In this document: in pieces, positions 1 to 5,999 of the stretch
How the letters are laid out: every line of letters starts with the position of its first letter
Position numbering within the stretch: position 1 is the first letter of the stretch
Origin: an uncultured Lacinutrix sp.
GTDB lineage: Bacteria; Bacteroidota; Bacteroidia; Flavobacteriales; Flavobacteriaceae
Direction: 5' to 3'
Assembly (NCBI GenBank): GCA_937916035.1
Contig: CALGIH010000337.1
Span: forward strand, 1 to 5,999
Length of the DNA: 5,999 bases
Position numbers and translations under genes: made by a program
The notes under the pieces: generated by a model
What the model was told of the DNA's origin: nothing
Databases searched by the model: none
The model's input: only the letters and a program-made list of their open reading frames with translations

Positions 1-1342
1 AGGTTTTAAAATATTGGCCAAGACGTTGCGATTTTAAAGTAGGATCAATACCATTTTGTAACCATTTGCTTTGCGTAGCAACACCACTTGGACAACGATT
101 GGTATGACAAACTTGAGCTTGTATACAGCCAATACTCATCATGGCTTCTCTAGCCACGTTAATACAATCGACTCCCATAGCAAAAGCCATGGCTGCTTTG
201 GCTGGGAAACCTAATTTTCCGCTACCAACAAAAACAATGCGTTCTGTTAAGTTTCGTTTTTGAAATACTTTATACAACTCGCTAAAGCCATAAACCCAAG
301 GTAATGAAACATGGTCAGCAAAACTTGGAGGTGCTGCTCCTGTGCCACCTTCTCCACCATCAACAGTAATGAAATCTGGACCTTTACCAGTTTCTACCAT
401 TAAATCTGCTAATTCTTCCCATTCATTCAATTTGCCGATAGCAGCTTTTATTCCAACTGGAAGCCCTGTGTTTTTAGCAATATCTTCAACAAACGCTAAT
501 AATTCTTTTACATTAGAAAACGCCGTGTGATTTGGAGGAGAGAGGACATCTTTTCCAACTTCGACACCACGAATTTGAGCAATTTCTTTAGTAATTTTGG
601 CACCAGGCAATACACCACCTTTTCCTGGTTTTGCACCTTGAGATAACTTAACTTCAATTGCTTTAACAAAAGGATTGTCAATGACTAATTGCTTTAGTTT
701 TTCCATTGAAAAATTACCATCATTTCCTCTAACACCAAAGTAACCAGTTCCGAAATGAAAAACAACATCACCTCCATTACTATGATATGGAGATAAGCCA
801 CCTTCTCCAGTATTGTGATAAGCTCCAGCTATTTTAACGCCTTTATTTAAGGATTCAATTGCTTTTGCTGATAGCGAACCAAAACTCATGGCAGACACAT
901 TAATTATTGAAGCTGGACGGTATGGTTTTTTTCTTTGATTATGGGCTCCCATAACTTTAGCACATGGTAAGAAAGTAGGGTCAACTTTATTAGGATGATT
1001 TTCAGGTAATTTATAAGGCATCATCGCATTATTAATAAAAAAATGTTGATGCGCATAGATATCTCGATCTGTACCAAACCCTTCGTAATTGTTTTCTTTT
1101 TTAGCCGAGGCATAAATCCAACCACGTTCTATTCGATTAAAAGGAAGTTCTTCTCTGTTATTTGCTACAAAATACTGACGAATTTCTGGGCCTATCTTTT
1201 CAAACAAATAACGTAGATGACCAAGTATTGGAAAGTTATGACTAATAGTGTGCGTTTTCTGAAAGAAAATATCACGTATAGCAACCAATGATAACAAAAT
1301 GAGTATCCACATCCACCAAGTGATTTGGTACAGAAATTCCAT
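1..1342 (-). CDS. FMN-binding glutamate synthase-like protein, membrane-anchored, partial (C-terminus beyond window)
   Basis: The frame is open from an ATG at 1342 to the left edge, giving 447 residues with no stop. An in-frame TAA at 1358-1360 makes this the first possible ATG. Residues about 7-27 form one hydrophobic segment (WWMWILILLSLVAI), a likely N-terminal membrane anchor, followed by the family-typical HNFPILGHLRY at 35-45. The rest matches the FMN barrel of the glutamate synthase large subunit: SAMSFGSLS (150-158), NTGEGG around Glu180, VDGGEGGTGAAP around Glu331, and the [3Fe-4S] cysteines C406-x5-C412-x4-C417 in GCIQAQVCHTNRCP. It lacks the N-terminal glutaminase domain of classical GltB, and the segment after TGEGG reads LSPYH rather than the ED of true GltB. 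Proteins of this subfamily (COG0069-like, roughly 500-550 residues) are annotated as glutamate synthases, but their reaction is not well established. It starts 7 bases after the amidohydrolase stop, so it is probably co-transcribed. Family assignment is firm; the substrate is unknown. Confidence 0.93.
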   Translation of the reverse strand, partial: MEFLYQITWWMWILILLSLVAIRDIFFQKTHTISHNFPILGHLRYLFEKIGPEIRQYFVANNREELPFNRIERGWIYASAKKENNYEGFGTDRDIYAHQHFFINNAMMPYKLPENHPNKVDPTFLPCAKVMGAHNQRKKPYRPASIINVSAMSFGSLSAKAIESLNKGVKIAGAYHNTGEGGLSPYHSNGGDVVFHFGTGYFGVRGNDGNFSMEKLKQLVIDNPFVKAIEVKLSQGAKPGKGGVLPGAKITKEIAQIRGVEVGKDVLSPPNHTAFSNVKELLAFVEDIAKNTGLPVGIKAAIGKLNEWEELADLMVETGKGPDFITVDGGEGGTGAAPPSFADHVSLPWVYGFSELYKVFQKRNLTERIVFVGSGKLGFPAKAAMAFAMGVDCINVAREAMMSIGCIQAQVCHTNRCPSGVATQSKWLQNGIDPTLKSQRLGQYFKT

Positions 1343-1349
1343 GAATATA

Positions 1350-2621
1350 TTAATTATTTAAGTAATCTAAAGATAATTGAATAAACGTTTTAACACCTAA
1401 AAGCATCCCAGATTCATCAATAAAAAAGTCTGGAGTATGGTGTGGAAATGATTCTGTATTTCCTGGCGTCATACCACCTAAGAAAAAGAACATTCCTGGA
1501 ACTTCTAGTTGATAAAAAGAAAAGTCTTCAGCTCCAGTAATAGCACTTATTTCAATAACCCTTTCTTTTCCAGCAGCTTTTTCAAGTGAAGGAAGCATTT
1601 GTTTTGTCAGCTCTATATTATTAAAGGTAATTGCTGATCCTTCCGAAATATCAACTGTAGCTTCTGCTCTATAAGCTTTTGCAATAGCAGAAACCATTTC
1701 TTTCATACGGTCGTTTATATGTTTTTGCATATCGTAATCTAGAGTGCGAATTGTACCAACAATTTGTGCAGTTTCAGGAATAATATTATTTCTTACACCA
1801 CTTGTGATTTTACCAACTGAGATAACGACTGCTTCATTAGTTAATGCTGATTCTCTACTAATTAAGGTTTGTAATCCATCAATTATTTTTACACTAGCCA
1901 TAATTGGGTCAATACCTGTCCATGGAGTAGAGCCATGTGTTTGTTTGCCTTTAACATTAATCTCAAAGCGTTGAGCAGCAGCCATAATGCCTCCAGATTT
2001 ATAGGCAATTGTATTGACTGGTTGACCAGAGCCAATATGTAAGCCAAAAATAGCATCAACATCAGGATTTTTTAAGACACCTTCTTTAATCATCATTTTC
2101 GCACCACCTTCTTCTCCTTCTGGAGCACCTTCTTCAGCTGGTTGAAATATGAATTTAATCGTTCCTTTTATTTTGTCTGTATTTTTCGACATAATTTCGG
2201 CAACTCCCATCAATATTGCAATGTGGGTATCATGACCACAAGCGTGCATCACAGGAACTTCTGCTCCATTAAATTCTCCTTTTGCTGTAGATTTAAATGG
2301 TAAATCTGCGCGTTCAGGAACTGGTAATCCATCAATATCTGCTCTAAGAGCTAATACTTTTCCTGGTTTTTTGCCTTTTAAAATGCCAACAACTCCAGTA
2401 TGTGCAATTCCTGTTTGTACTTCCATGCCAAGTGATTTTAAATGTGCTGCAATTTTTTCGGCAGTTTTAAATTCACGGTTTGAAAGTTCGGGGTTTTGGT
2501 GAAAGTCACGTCGCCATTCGATCACTTTGTCTTCAATGTTTGCAACGTCTTTGTCTAATCCATGTTGTGCAAATCCAAAAGCACAAGATAATAAGGTAGC
2601 TGTTAGTAGTAGTTTTTTCAT
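1350..2621 (-). CDS. Secreted M20D-family amidohydrolase (N-acyl-amino acid / IAA-amino acid hydrolase-like)
   Basis: This 423-residue protein starts with a signal peptide (MKKLLLTATLLSCAFGFAQ, likely cut after Ala18 or Gln19), so it should act in the periplasm or outside the cell. The body is a complete two-metal M20D peptidase. It has the RRDFHQNPELSNREF motif (37-51), ALRADIDGLPVPE (91-103) and HACGHDTH (126-133, metal ligands Cys128 and His130). QPAEEG follows (160-165, catalytic Glu163 and ligand Glu164), then GLHIG with ligand His195, the lid/dimerisation domain with HGSTPWTG, and AEDFSF (364-369). The C-terminal HHTPDF supplies the last ligand, His395. Relatives (plant ILR1/ILL2, bacterial hippurate hydrolases and N-acyl-amino acid amidohydrolases) cleave the amide of N-acylated amino acids or similar conjugates; the substrate here cannot be read from sequence. 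Cys13 after Leu-Leu-Ser is a weak lipobox alternative that would make it a lipoprotein. Length is normal for the family plus signal peptide. It is the middle gene of a leftward operon. Confidence 0.94.
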   Translation of the reverse strand: MKKLLLTATLLSCAFGFAQHGLDKDVANIEDKVIEWRRDFHQNPELSNREFKTAEKIAAHLKSLGMEVQTGIAHTGVVGILKGKKPGKVLALRADIDGLPVPERADLPFKSTAKGEFNGAEVPVMHACGHDTHIAILMGVAEIMSKNTDKIKGTIKFIFQPAEEGAPEGEEGGAKMMIKEGVLKNPDVDAIFGLHIGSGQPVNTIAYKSGGIMAAAQRFEINVKGKQTHGSTPWTGIDPIMASVKIIDGLQTLISRESALTNEAVVISVGKITSGVRNNIIPETAQIVGTIRTLDYDMQKHINDRMKEMVSAIAKAYRAEATVDISEGSAITFNNIELTKQMLPSLEKAAGKERVIEISAITGAEDFSFYQLEVPGMFFFLGGMTPGNTESFPHHTPDFFIDESGMLLGVKTFIQLSLDYLNN

Positions 2622-2635
2622 CTGTATGTAGTTGT

Positions 2636-3169
2636 TTAAAATTTCATGAATCGGTAACCATTATTCTGGTATTGTAAAAGGGCTGTCATTGCTGATAGTG
2701 CAAACTTAACATTCGGGTTTACATTAGCTTTGTTCAAACCTCTTGCTCCAGCTGTTTGTCCGCAAATAATAACATCAACGCCAGCTTCTGTTAGTTGATT
2801 GATAAGTTCCACATTGGGATTATCAACACCAAATTTTTCTTTATAAGCTTCATTGGTCATTACATCTTGCCAAGCGCCACCATGCATTGTCATTGCAACA
2901 TGTAATTGTTCTGGTTTTAAACCAGCTTTAGCATGCATATTCAAAAATCGAGCTGCTGTGTCAACATATTTATTCACAATGCTTTTGTCTTCTGAAGACT
3001 GCGTGACATCAAAAATAATTTTATGGTTGGCATTAACATCAGTAATAACATCAGGATTTTCAACGCTGAATGTTTGACCGAAATCTTTAATAATTCTCTC
3101 GTTTTCTTGAGCAATTAATTGGAATGATAGACTTAAACACATTCCAAAAATCAAGAGTAGTTTTTTCAT
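2636..3169 (-). CDS. Exported DsrE-family protein with a single mature cysteine
   Basis: This 177-residue protein has a clear signal peptide (MKKLLLIFGMCLSLSFQLIAQ, probable cleavage near Ala20/Gln21). The mature part matches the DsrE/DsrF-like fold. It has a first strand KIIFDVTQ (50-57), a helix with NMHAKAGLKPEQLHVAMTMHGGA (77-99), then EAYKEKFGVDNPN (107-119), GVDVIICGQTAGARG (130-144) and the terminal ALSAMTALLQYQNNGYRF (157-174). The AYKEKFGVDNPN and ALSAMTAL-GY segments are typical of the short exported DsrE proteins in many bacteria. Cys136 is the only cysteine left after signal removal and sits where DsrE proteins carry their conserved cysteine. Known DsrE relatives pass sulfur as a cysteine persulfide in the cytoplasm; whether exported members do so is not established. 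It is the first gene of the leftward operon and ends 14 bases before the amidohydrolase start. The ATG lies one base after a run of ten T on the coding strand, with no Shine-Dalgarno sequence. Confidence 0.9.
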   Translation of the reverse strand: MKKLLLIFGMCLSLSFQLIAQENERIIKDFGQTFSVENPDVITDVNANHKIIFDVTQSSEDKSIVNKYVDTAARFLNMHAKAGLKPEQLHVAMTMHGGAWQDVMTNEAYKEKFGVDNPNVELINQLTEAGVDVIICGQTAGARGLNKANVNPNVKFALSAMTALLQYQNNGYRFMKF

Positions 3170-3170
3170 T

Positions 3171-3180
3171 AAAAAAAAAA
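3171..3180. repeat. Ten-base A/T homopolymer at the DsrE start
   Basis: Ten consecutive A on the plus strand read as ten T on the coding strand of the DsrE gene, separated from its ATG by one A. It occupies the place where a ribosome binding site would lie, so this gene has no purine-rich Shine-Dalgarno sequence. Homopolymers of this length can vary by slippage during replication, and here that would change leader length without altering the protein. Effect on expression is inferred. Confidence 0.7.
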
Positions 3181-3267
3181 TTAGGCTTAAAGATATTTAA
3201 ATTTTGTCAAAGATTAAGTAGATTCTCAATTGTTTATAATTATTCCATTTTAGATTTAGAAAACCGT

Positions 3268-3281
3268 TTAACATTGGTTAA
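3268..3281. repeat. Small inverted repeat TTAAC-N4-GTTAA upstream of the helicase gene
   Basis: Two perfect five-base arms (3268-3272 and 3277-3281) flank ATTG. It lies 25 bases before the helicase start codon and overlaps a second short pairing AACC (3262-3265) / GGTT (3276-3279). A dyad here could be a repressor site, but arms this short arise often by chance in AT-rich DNA. It does not resemble the classic LexA box CTG-N10-CAG. Confidence 0.2.
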
Positions 3282-3306
3282 TTTCACGCTCTAAAATATT
3301 ATTGAA

Positions 3307-5640
3307 TTGGAGAAGTATTTAAGTCAGCTTAACGAAGCGCAATTAGCACCAACTTTACAGAAAGATGGACCTATGATAGTCATTGCTGGAGCAGGTTCTG
3401 GTAAAACAAGAGTGCTTACGTTTCGTATTGCTTACTTAATGAGTCAAGGAGTAGACACTTTTAATATTTTGGCATTGACCTTTACTAATAAAGCGGCTAA
3501 AGAAATGAAAGGTCGAATTGCTGAGATCGTTGGTGATGGTGAAGCAAAAAACCTTTGGATGGGAACTTTTCACTCTGTGTTTGCGAAAATTTTGCGTTTT
3601 GAAGGATATCATTTAGGTTTTCCAAGTAATTTTACCATTTACGACACGCAAGATTCTCAAAAATTGTTAGGCTCAATAATTAAAGAAATGGGCTTAGAGA
3701 AGGATATTTACAAAACGAAACAGGTTTATAGCAGGATTTCTTCATATAAAAACAGCTTAATAACAGTTAAGGCCTATTTTAAAAATCCAGAGCTCATGGA
3801 AGCCGATGCGATGATGAGACGACCTAAAATGGGGGAAATCTATGCAGAGTATGTTGATCGCTGCTTTAAAGCTGGTGCCATGGATTTTGATGACTTGCTG
3901 TTAAGGACTAACGAATTACTAACACGCTTCCCTAATGTTTTGGCAAAATATCAAGACAAGTTTCGTTACATTCTTGTCGATGAGTACCAAGATACTAACC
4001 ATTCACAATATTTAATAGTTCGTGCATTGGCAGATCGTTTTCAAAACATATGTGTGGTTGGAGATGATGCGCAAAGTATTTATGCGTTTCGAGGTGCTAA
4101 TATTAATAATATATTGAATTTCCAAAAAGATTATGACGATGTAAAACTCTATCGCTTAGAGCAAAATTACCGTTCAACAAAAAATATTGTTGGAGCAGCA
4201 AACTCAGTCATTGAGCATAATAAAACTAAGATAGATAAAATCGTTTGGACTGCTAATGAAGAAGGTAATAAGGTTAAAGTACATAGATCGATGACAGATG
4301 GGCTTGAGGGCCACTACGTAGCAAGCACTATTTGGGATGAGAAAATGAAGAACCAATTGCATAATAGCGATTTTGCAGTCCTATATCGTACCAATGCTCA
4401 ATCGCGTTCTATTGAAGATGCTTTACGAAAAAGAAATATACCATATCGAATTTATGGAGGATTATCATTTTATCAGCGCAAAGAAATTAAAGATGTTATT
4501 GCTTATTTGCGTTTGGTTTTAAATCCAGCAGATGAAGAAGCGCTAAAACGTGTAATTAATTATCCTGTGCGAGGTATTGGTCAAACAACTATTGATAGAT
4601 TAGTTGTAGCTGCAAATAATTACAAAATGACCATTTTTGAAATCTTAAAAAACCTTGATACGATTGATATTAGTATTAATAATGGAACAAAAAATAAGTT
4701 AAGAGATTTCACAATACTTATTGAAAGCTATCAAGTAATGAATCAAACAGCAAATGCCTTTGATTTGTCCGAATATGTTATCAAAACCAGTGGGTTATTA
4801 CGAGAGTTAAATAAAGATGGCACACCTGAAGGTGCAGTACGATTGGAAAATGTGGAAGCACTTTTAAATGGTGTTAAAAGTTTTACTGAAGAACAAATAG
4901 AATTAGCTGATGCTGGAGATTCACTAGCAGAATTTTTAGAAGATGTGGCACTTGCAACGGACTTAGATGGAGACAAGGGTGATCCTAATCATGTTGCATT
5001 AATGAGTATACACATGGCTAAAGGACTTGAGTTCAACCATGTATTCGTGGTTGGTTTAGAAGAAGATTTATTTCCAAGTGCAATGAGTATGAATACGCGT
5101 AGCGAACTAGAAGAAGAACGACGTTTGTTTTATGTGGCCTTGACTAGAGCTGAAAAGCAAGCCTATATAACCTATGCTTTAACACGTAGTCGTTGGGGAA
5201 AACAAATTGACGCTGAGCCTAGTCGCTTTATAGAAGAAATTGATGAACAGTTTGTAGAAATATTAACTCCACCTGAAGAGCGACGCATAAACCCAATGCT
5301 AAGTGCTGATATTTTTGGTGATGTACCGCCAAATACCATTCGATATAAACCTGCCAAACAAAGAGTTTCTAGTAAAAAGATTAAGCAAAAACCAGAAACA
5401 CAAAATTTTAAGTTAAGTACACCTAAAAACCTGAAGTCTGTTGCAAGTAGTAATGGCACCTCGAATTTGTTTGATAATAAACTTGTGGTAGGGAATCTTG
5501 TAAAGCATTTACGATTTGGAAAAGGTGAGGTACTAAAAATTGAAGGCAAAGGCGCTGATGTAAAAGCTGAAATAGAATTTGAAAATGGTGGTGTAAAAAA
5601 ATTATTACTCCGATTTGCCAAGCTTGATATTATTGGATAA
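3307..5640 (+). CDS. ATP-dependent DNA helicase, UvrD/PcrA type (superfamily 1A), TTG start
   Basis: This 777-residue protein is a full-length 3'-5' DNA helicase of the UvrD/Rep/PcrA family, acting in the cytoplasm in excision and mismatch repair and in clearing proteins or stalled complexes from DNA. The motifs run in order: Q-motif LNEAQ (Gln12), Walker A AGAGSGKT (27-34), motif Ia LTFTNKAAKEM (57-67) and Walker B LVDEYQDTN (223-231, Asp225 and Glu226). Next come motif III VVGDDAQSIYAFRGA (250-264), motif IV LEQNYRST (284-291), motif V SIHMAKGLEFNHVFVVGLEE (567-586) and motif VI EERRLFYVALTRA (603-615). After a basic, Ser/Lys-rich linker (about 670-720), the end (about 728-776, VVGNLVKHLRFGKGEVLKIEG) is the Tudor-like domain that PcrA/UvrD use to bind RNA polymerase. 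The start is TTG at 3307: an in-frame TAA lies at 3292-3294, and the next ATG (residue 23) would remove the Q-motif. UvrD versus PcrA cannot be settled from sequence alone, so no symbol is given. Confidence 0.96.
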   Translation: MEKYLSQLNEAQLAPTLQKDGPMIVIAGAGSGKTRVLTFRIAYLMSQGVDTFNILALTFTNKAAKEMKGRIAEIVGDGEAKNLWMGTFHSVFAKILRFEGYHLGFPSNFTIYDTQDSQKLLGSIIKEMGLEKDIYKTKQVYSRISSYKNSLITVKAYFKNPELMEADAMMRRPKMGEIYAEYVDRCFKAGAMDFDDLLLRTNELLTRFPNVLAKYQDKFRYILVDEYQDTNHSQYLIVRALADRFQNICVVGDDAQSIYAFRGANINNILNFQKDYDDVKLYRLEQNYRSTKNIVGAANSVIEHNKTKIDKIVWTANEEGNKVKVHRSMTDGLEGHYVASTIWDEKMKNQLHNSDFAVLYRTNAQSRSIEDALRKRNIPYRIYGGLSFYQRKEIKDVIAYLRLVLNPADEEALKRVINYPVRGIGQTTIDRLVVAANNYKMTIFEILKNLDTIDISINNGTKNKLRDFTILIESYQVMNQTANAFDLSEYVIKTSGLLRELNKDGTPEGAVRLENVEALLNGVKSFTEEQIELADAGDSLAEFLEDVALATDLDGDKGDPNHVALMSIHMAKGLEFNHVFVVGLEEDLFPSAMSMNTRSELEEERRLFYVALTRAEKQAYITYALTRSRWGKQIDAEPSRFIEEIDEQFVEILTPPEERRINPMLSADIFGDVPPNTIRYKPAKQRVSSKKIKQKPETQNFKLSTPKNLKSVASSNGTSNLFDNKLVVGNLVKHLRFGKGEVLKIEGKGADVKAEIEFENGGVKKLLLRFAKLDIIG

Positions 5641-5674
5641 AGCCTTACTCCAAATGAGTCTGAGTAAACGCTTT
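5639..5674. terminator. Imperfect hairpin at the convergent helicase/hydrolase junction, possible terminator
   Basis: AAAGC (5639-5643) pairs with GCTTT (5670-5674), and TTACTC (5645-5650) pairs with GAGTAA (5662-5667). A small internal loop separates the two stems and the apical loop is eleven bases. The structure overlaps both stop codons, the helicase TAA (5638-5640) and the hydrolase TAA (5647-5645). On the plus strand the stem ends in TTT followed by CAATTTAATT, a weak U-rich tail; on the minus strand no clear T run follows. It could end helicase transcription, but the stem is weak and interrupted. Confidence 0.35.
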
Positions 5675-5999
5675 CAATTTAATTCCTGTGTCCAATAGAT
5701 CTAATCCGATCCAACCATGTCCGGCATTTGGATACAATGTAAATTGGTTTGTAACGCCAAGCATTTGTAATTTATCTCTCATGTCTGTGCCTTGTGTTGT
5801 TGGTATTAATGGATCTTGACCACCATAAAACAATATACTTGGAGGTGCTGATGCAGTAACACGATGCAAAGGACTTACTTCTTCTAGAAACTCAGTTGTT
5901 AAATCGATACCAAACAAATCAAGTAATTCTTCTAATTCAGCACTTGTGTTATTTAAATATGCTGGGTCTGTTAAGTTTGTTGGGCCTACAATGCTACAT
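5645..5999 (-). CDS. Alpha/beta hydrolase (esterase/lipase type), C-terminal part only
   Basis: The frame is open from the right edge to a TAA at 5647-5645 and encodes the last 117 residues; the start and nucleophile serine lie outside the window. The visible part begins CSIVGPTNLTDPAYL, typical of the strand and loop after the nucleophile elbow in carboxylesterase-like alpha/beta hydrolases. It continues to SPLHRVTASAPPSILFYGGQ, in which a strand leads to the acid residue in GGQDPLIP. Then LYPNAGHGW carries the catalytic histidine. The spacing and the SP-x-H-V-x-x-x-x-P-P-x-L motif fit the BD-FAE / esterase-lipase group that hydrolyses esters of small or plant-derived compounds, but the substrate is not deducible. 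A TTG at 5917 would give a 90-residue protein, but the coding match continues upstream of it, so it is an internal codon. The gene converges on the helicase gene with four bases between stops. Whether it has a signal peptide cannot be seen. Confidence 0.88.
   Translation of the reverse strand, partial: CSIVGPTNLTDPAYLNNTSAELEELLDLFGIDLTTEFLEEVSPLHRVTASAPPSILFYGGQDPLIPTTQGTDMRDKLQMLGVTNQFTLYPNAGHGWIGLDLLDTGIKLKAFTQTHLE

Larger units (their letters stand above)
3170..3306. promoter_or_regulatory. Divergent intergenic region between the DsrE operon and the helicase gene
   Basis: This very AT-rich 137-bp spacer must hold the promoters for both divergent units. On the minus strand there is a TTGACA (complement of 3205-3210) followed 21 bases later by TAATTTTT. 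These resemble the Bacteroidota -33 TTG and -7 TAnnTTTG elements, but the 24-base gap from TTG to the -7 element is slightly long, and the site would leave almost no leader before the DsrE ATG. On the plus strand there is a TATAAT at 3235-3240 without a well-placed upstream element, and a TAACATTG (3269-3276) one base off the -7 consensus, also without a partner. No convincing small ORF, RNA gene or riboswitch was seen. The regulatory role follows from gene arrangement; the individual boxes are weak. Confidence 0.5.

Noticed and set aside
342..530. 62-codon plus-strand frame opposite the glutamate-synthase-like gene
   Set aside because: It overlaps the conserved GGEGGTG region of the opposite-strand gene, and the low-complexity Ser/Pro/Asn translation is typical of an antisense shadow.
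1744..1974. 76-codon plus-strand frame opposite the amidohydrolase
   Set aside because: The minus-strand protein is an unbroken M20D enzyme through this region, and the plus-strand translation has no recognisable feature.
2853..3077. 74-codon plus-strand frame opposite the DsrE gene
   Set aside because: It is fully inside a well-matched DsrE coding region and shows no domain or start context of its own.
2607..3169. Shared 14-base ATGAAAAAACTACT at the starts of the DsrE and amidohydrolase genes as a possible repeat or duplicated signal peptide
   Set aside because: Identity stops after MKKLL and the rest of both signal peptides differ. The match is explained by the common MKKLLL pattern and AT-rich codon use.
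4743..4976. 77-codon minus-strand frame inside the helicase gene
   Set aside because: The helicase reading frame is continuous across it, and the Ser/Ala-rich translation has no family resemblance.
5172..5621. 149-codon open frame on the minus strand inside the helicase gene
   Set aside because: It lies opposite the conserved motif VI-to-C-terminal part of the helicase, and its Ser/Phe/Leu-rich translation with no recognisable domain is what the complement of an AT-rich coding region gives.
5645..5917. A complete 90-residue protein starting at a TTG at 5917
   Set aside because: The frame continues upstream to the window edge with alpha/beta hydrolase-like sequence (GPTNLTDPAYL), so this is the tail of a larger gene.
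1..5999. A mobile element, defence island, CRISPR or phage module
   Set aside because: No transposase, integrase, terminal repeats, direct-repeat arrays or nuclease/toxin domains were seen. The SF1 helicase has the full UvrD/PcrA architecture including the C-terminal Tudor-like domain, so it is a housekeeping enzyme rather than a defence helicase.

Overview
The window looks like chromosomal DNA of a marine or freshwater member of the Bacteroidota, most likely Flavobacteriaceae. The base composition is AT-rich, there are no Shine-Dalgarno sequences before the start codons, and the signal peptides are of the MKKLLL...AQ type. The family-level resemblance of all five proteins also fits. This is an inference from sequence style; no marker gene that would fix the genus is present.

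Layout: positions 1-3169 hold three genes on the minus strand that read leftwards as a tight likely operon. In transcription order they are a secreted DsrE-family protein (3169-2636), a secreted M20D amidohydrolase (2621-1350) and a membrane-anchored FMN/[3Fe-4S] glutamate-synthase-like protein (1342 to beyond the left edge). The gaps are only 14 and 7 bases. A 137-bp AT-rich region (3170-3306) separates this operon from a divergent plus-strand gene for a PcrA/UvrD-type superfamily 1 DNA helicase (3307-5640), which appears to use a TTG start codon. Four bases after the helicase stop, the end of a convergent minus-strand alpha/beta hydrolase gene (5999-5645) begins; its N-terminal part lies outside the window. 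An imperfect hairpin sits at this convergent junction.

How the genes work together: the helicase is a housekeeping DNA repair and replication-conflict enzyme with no obvious tie to the neighbours. In the leftward operon, two exported proteins (one predicted to hydrolyse N-acyl or peptide-like amides, one a single-cysteine DsrE protein) are followed by a membrane-tethered flavin/iron-sulfur enzyme. Coupling between amide or amino-acid scavenging and redox chemistry at the envelope is conceivable, but the sequence does not prove it.

No rRNA, tRNA, mobile element, CRISPR array or phage gene was seen. Coding density is very high, and the only stretch without a gene is the 137-bp divergent spacer. 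The window looks mostly ordinary; the points worth a second look are the atypical glutamate-synthase-like protein and its operon partners, the TTG start of the helicase, the T10 tract abutting the DsrE start, and the convergent junction hairpin.
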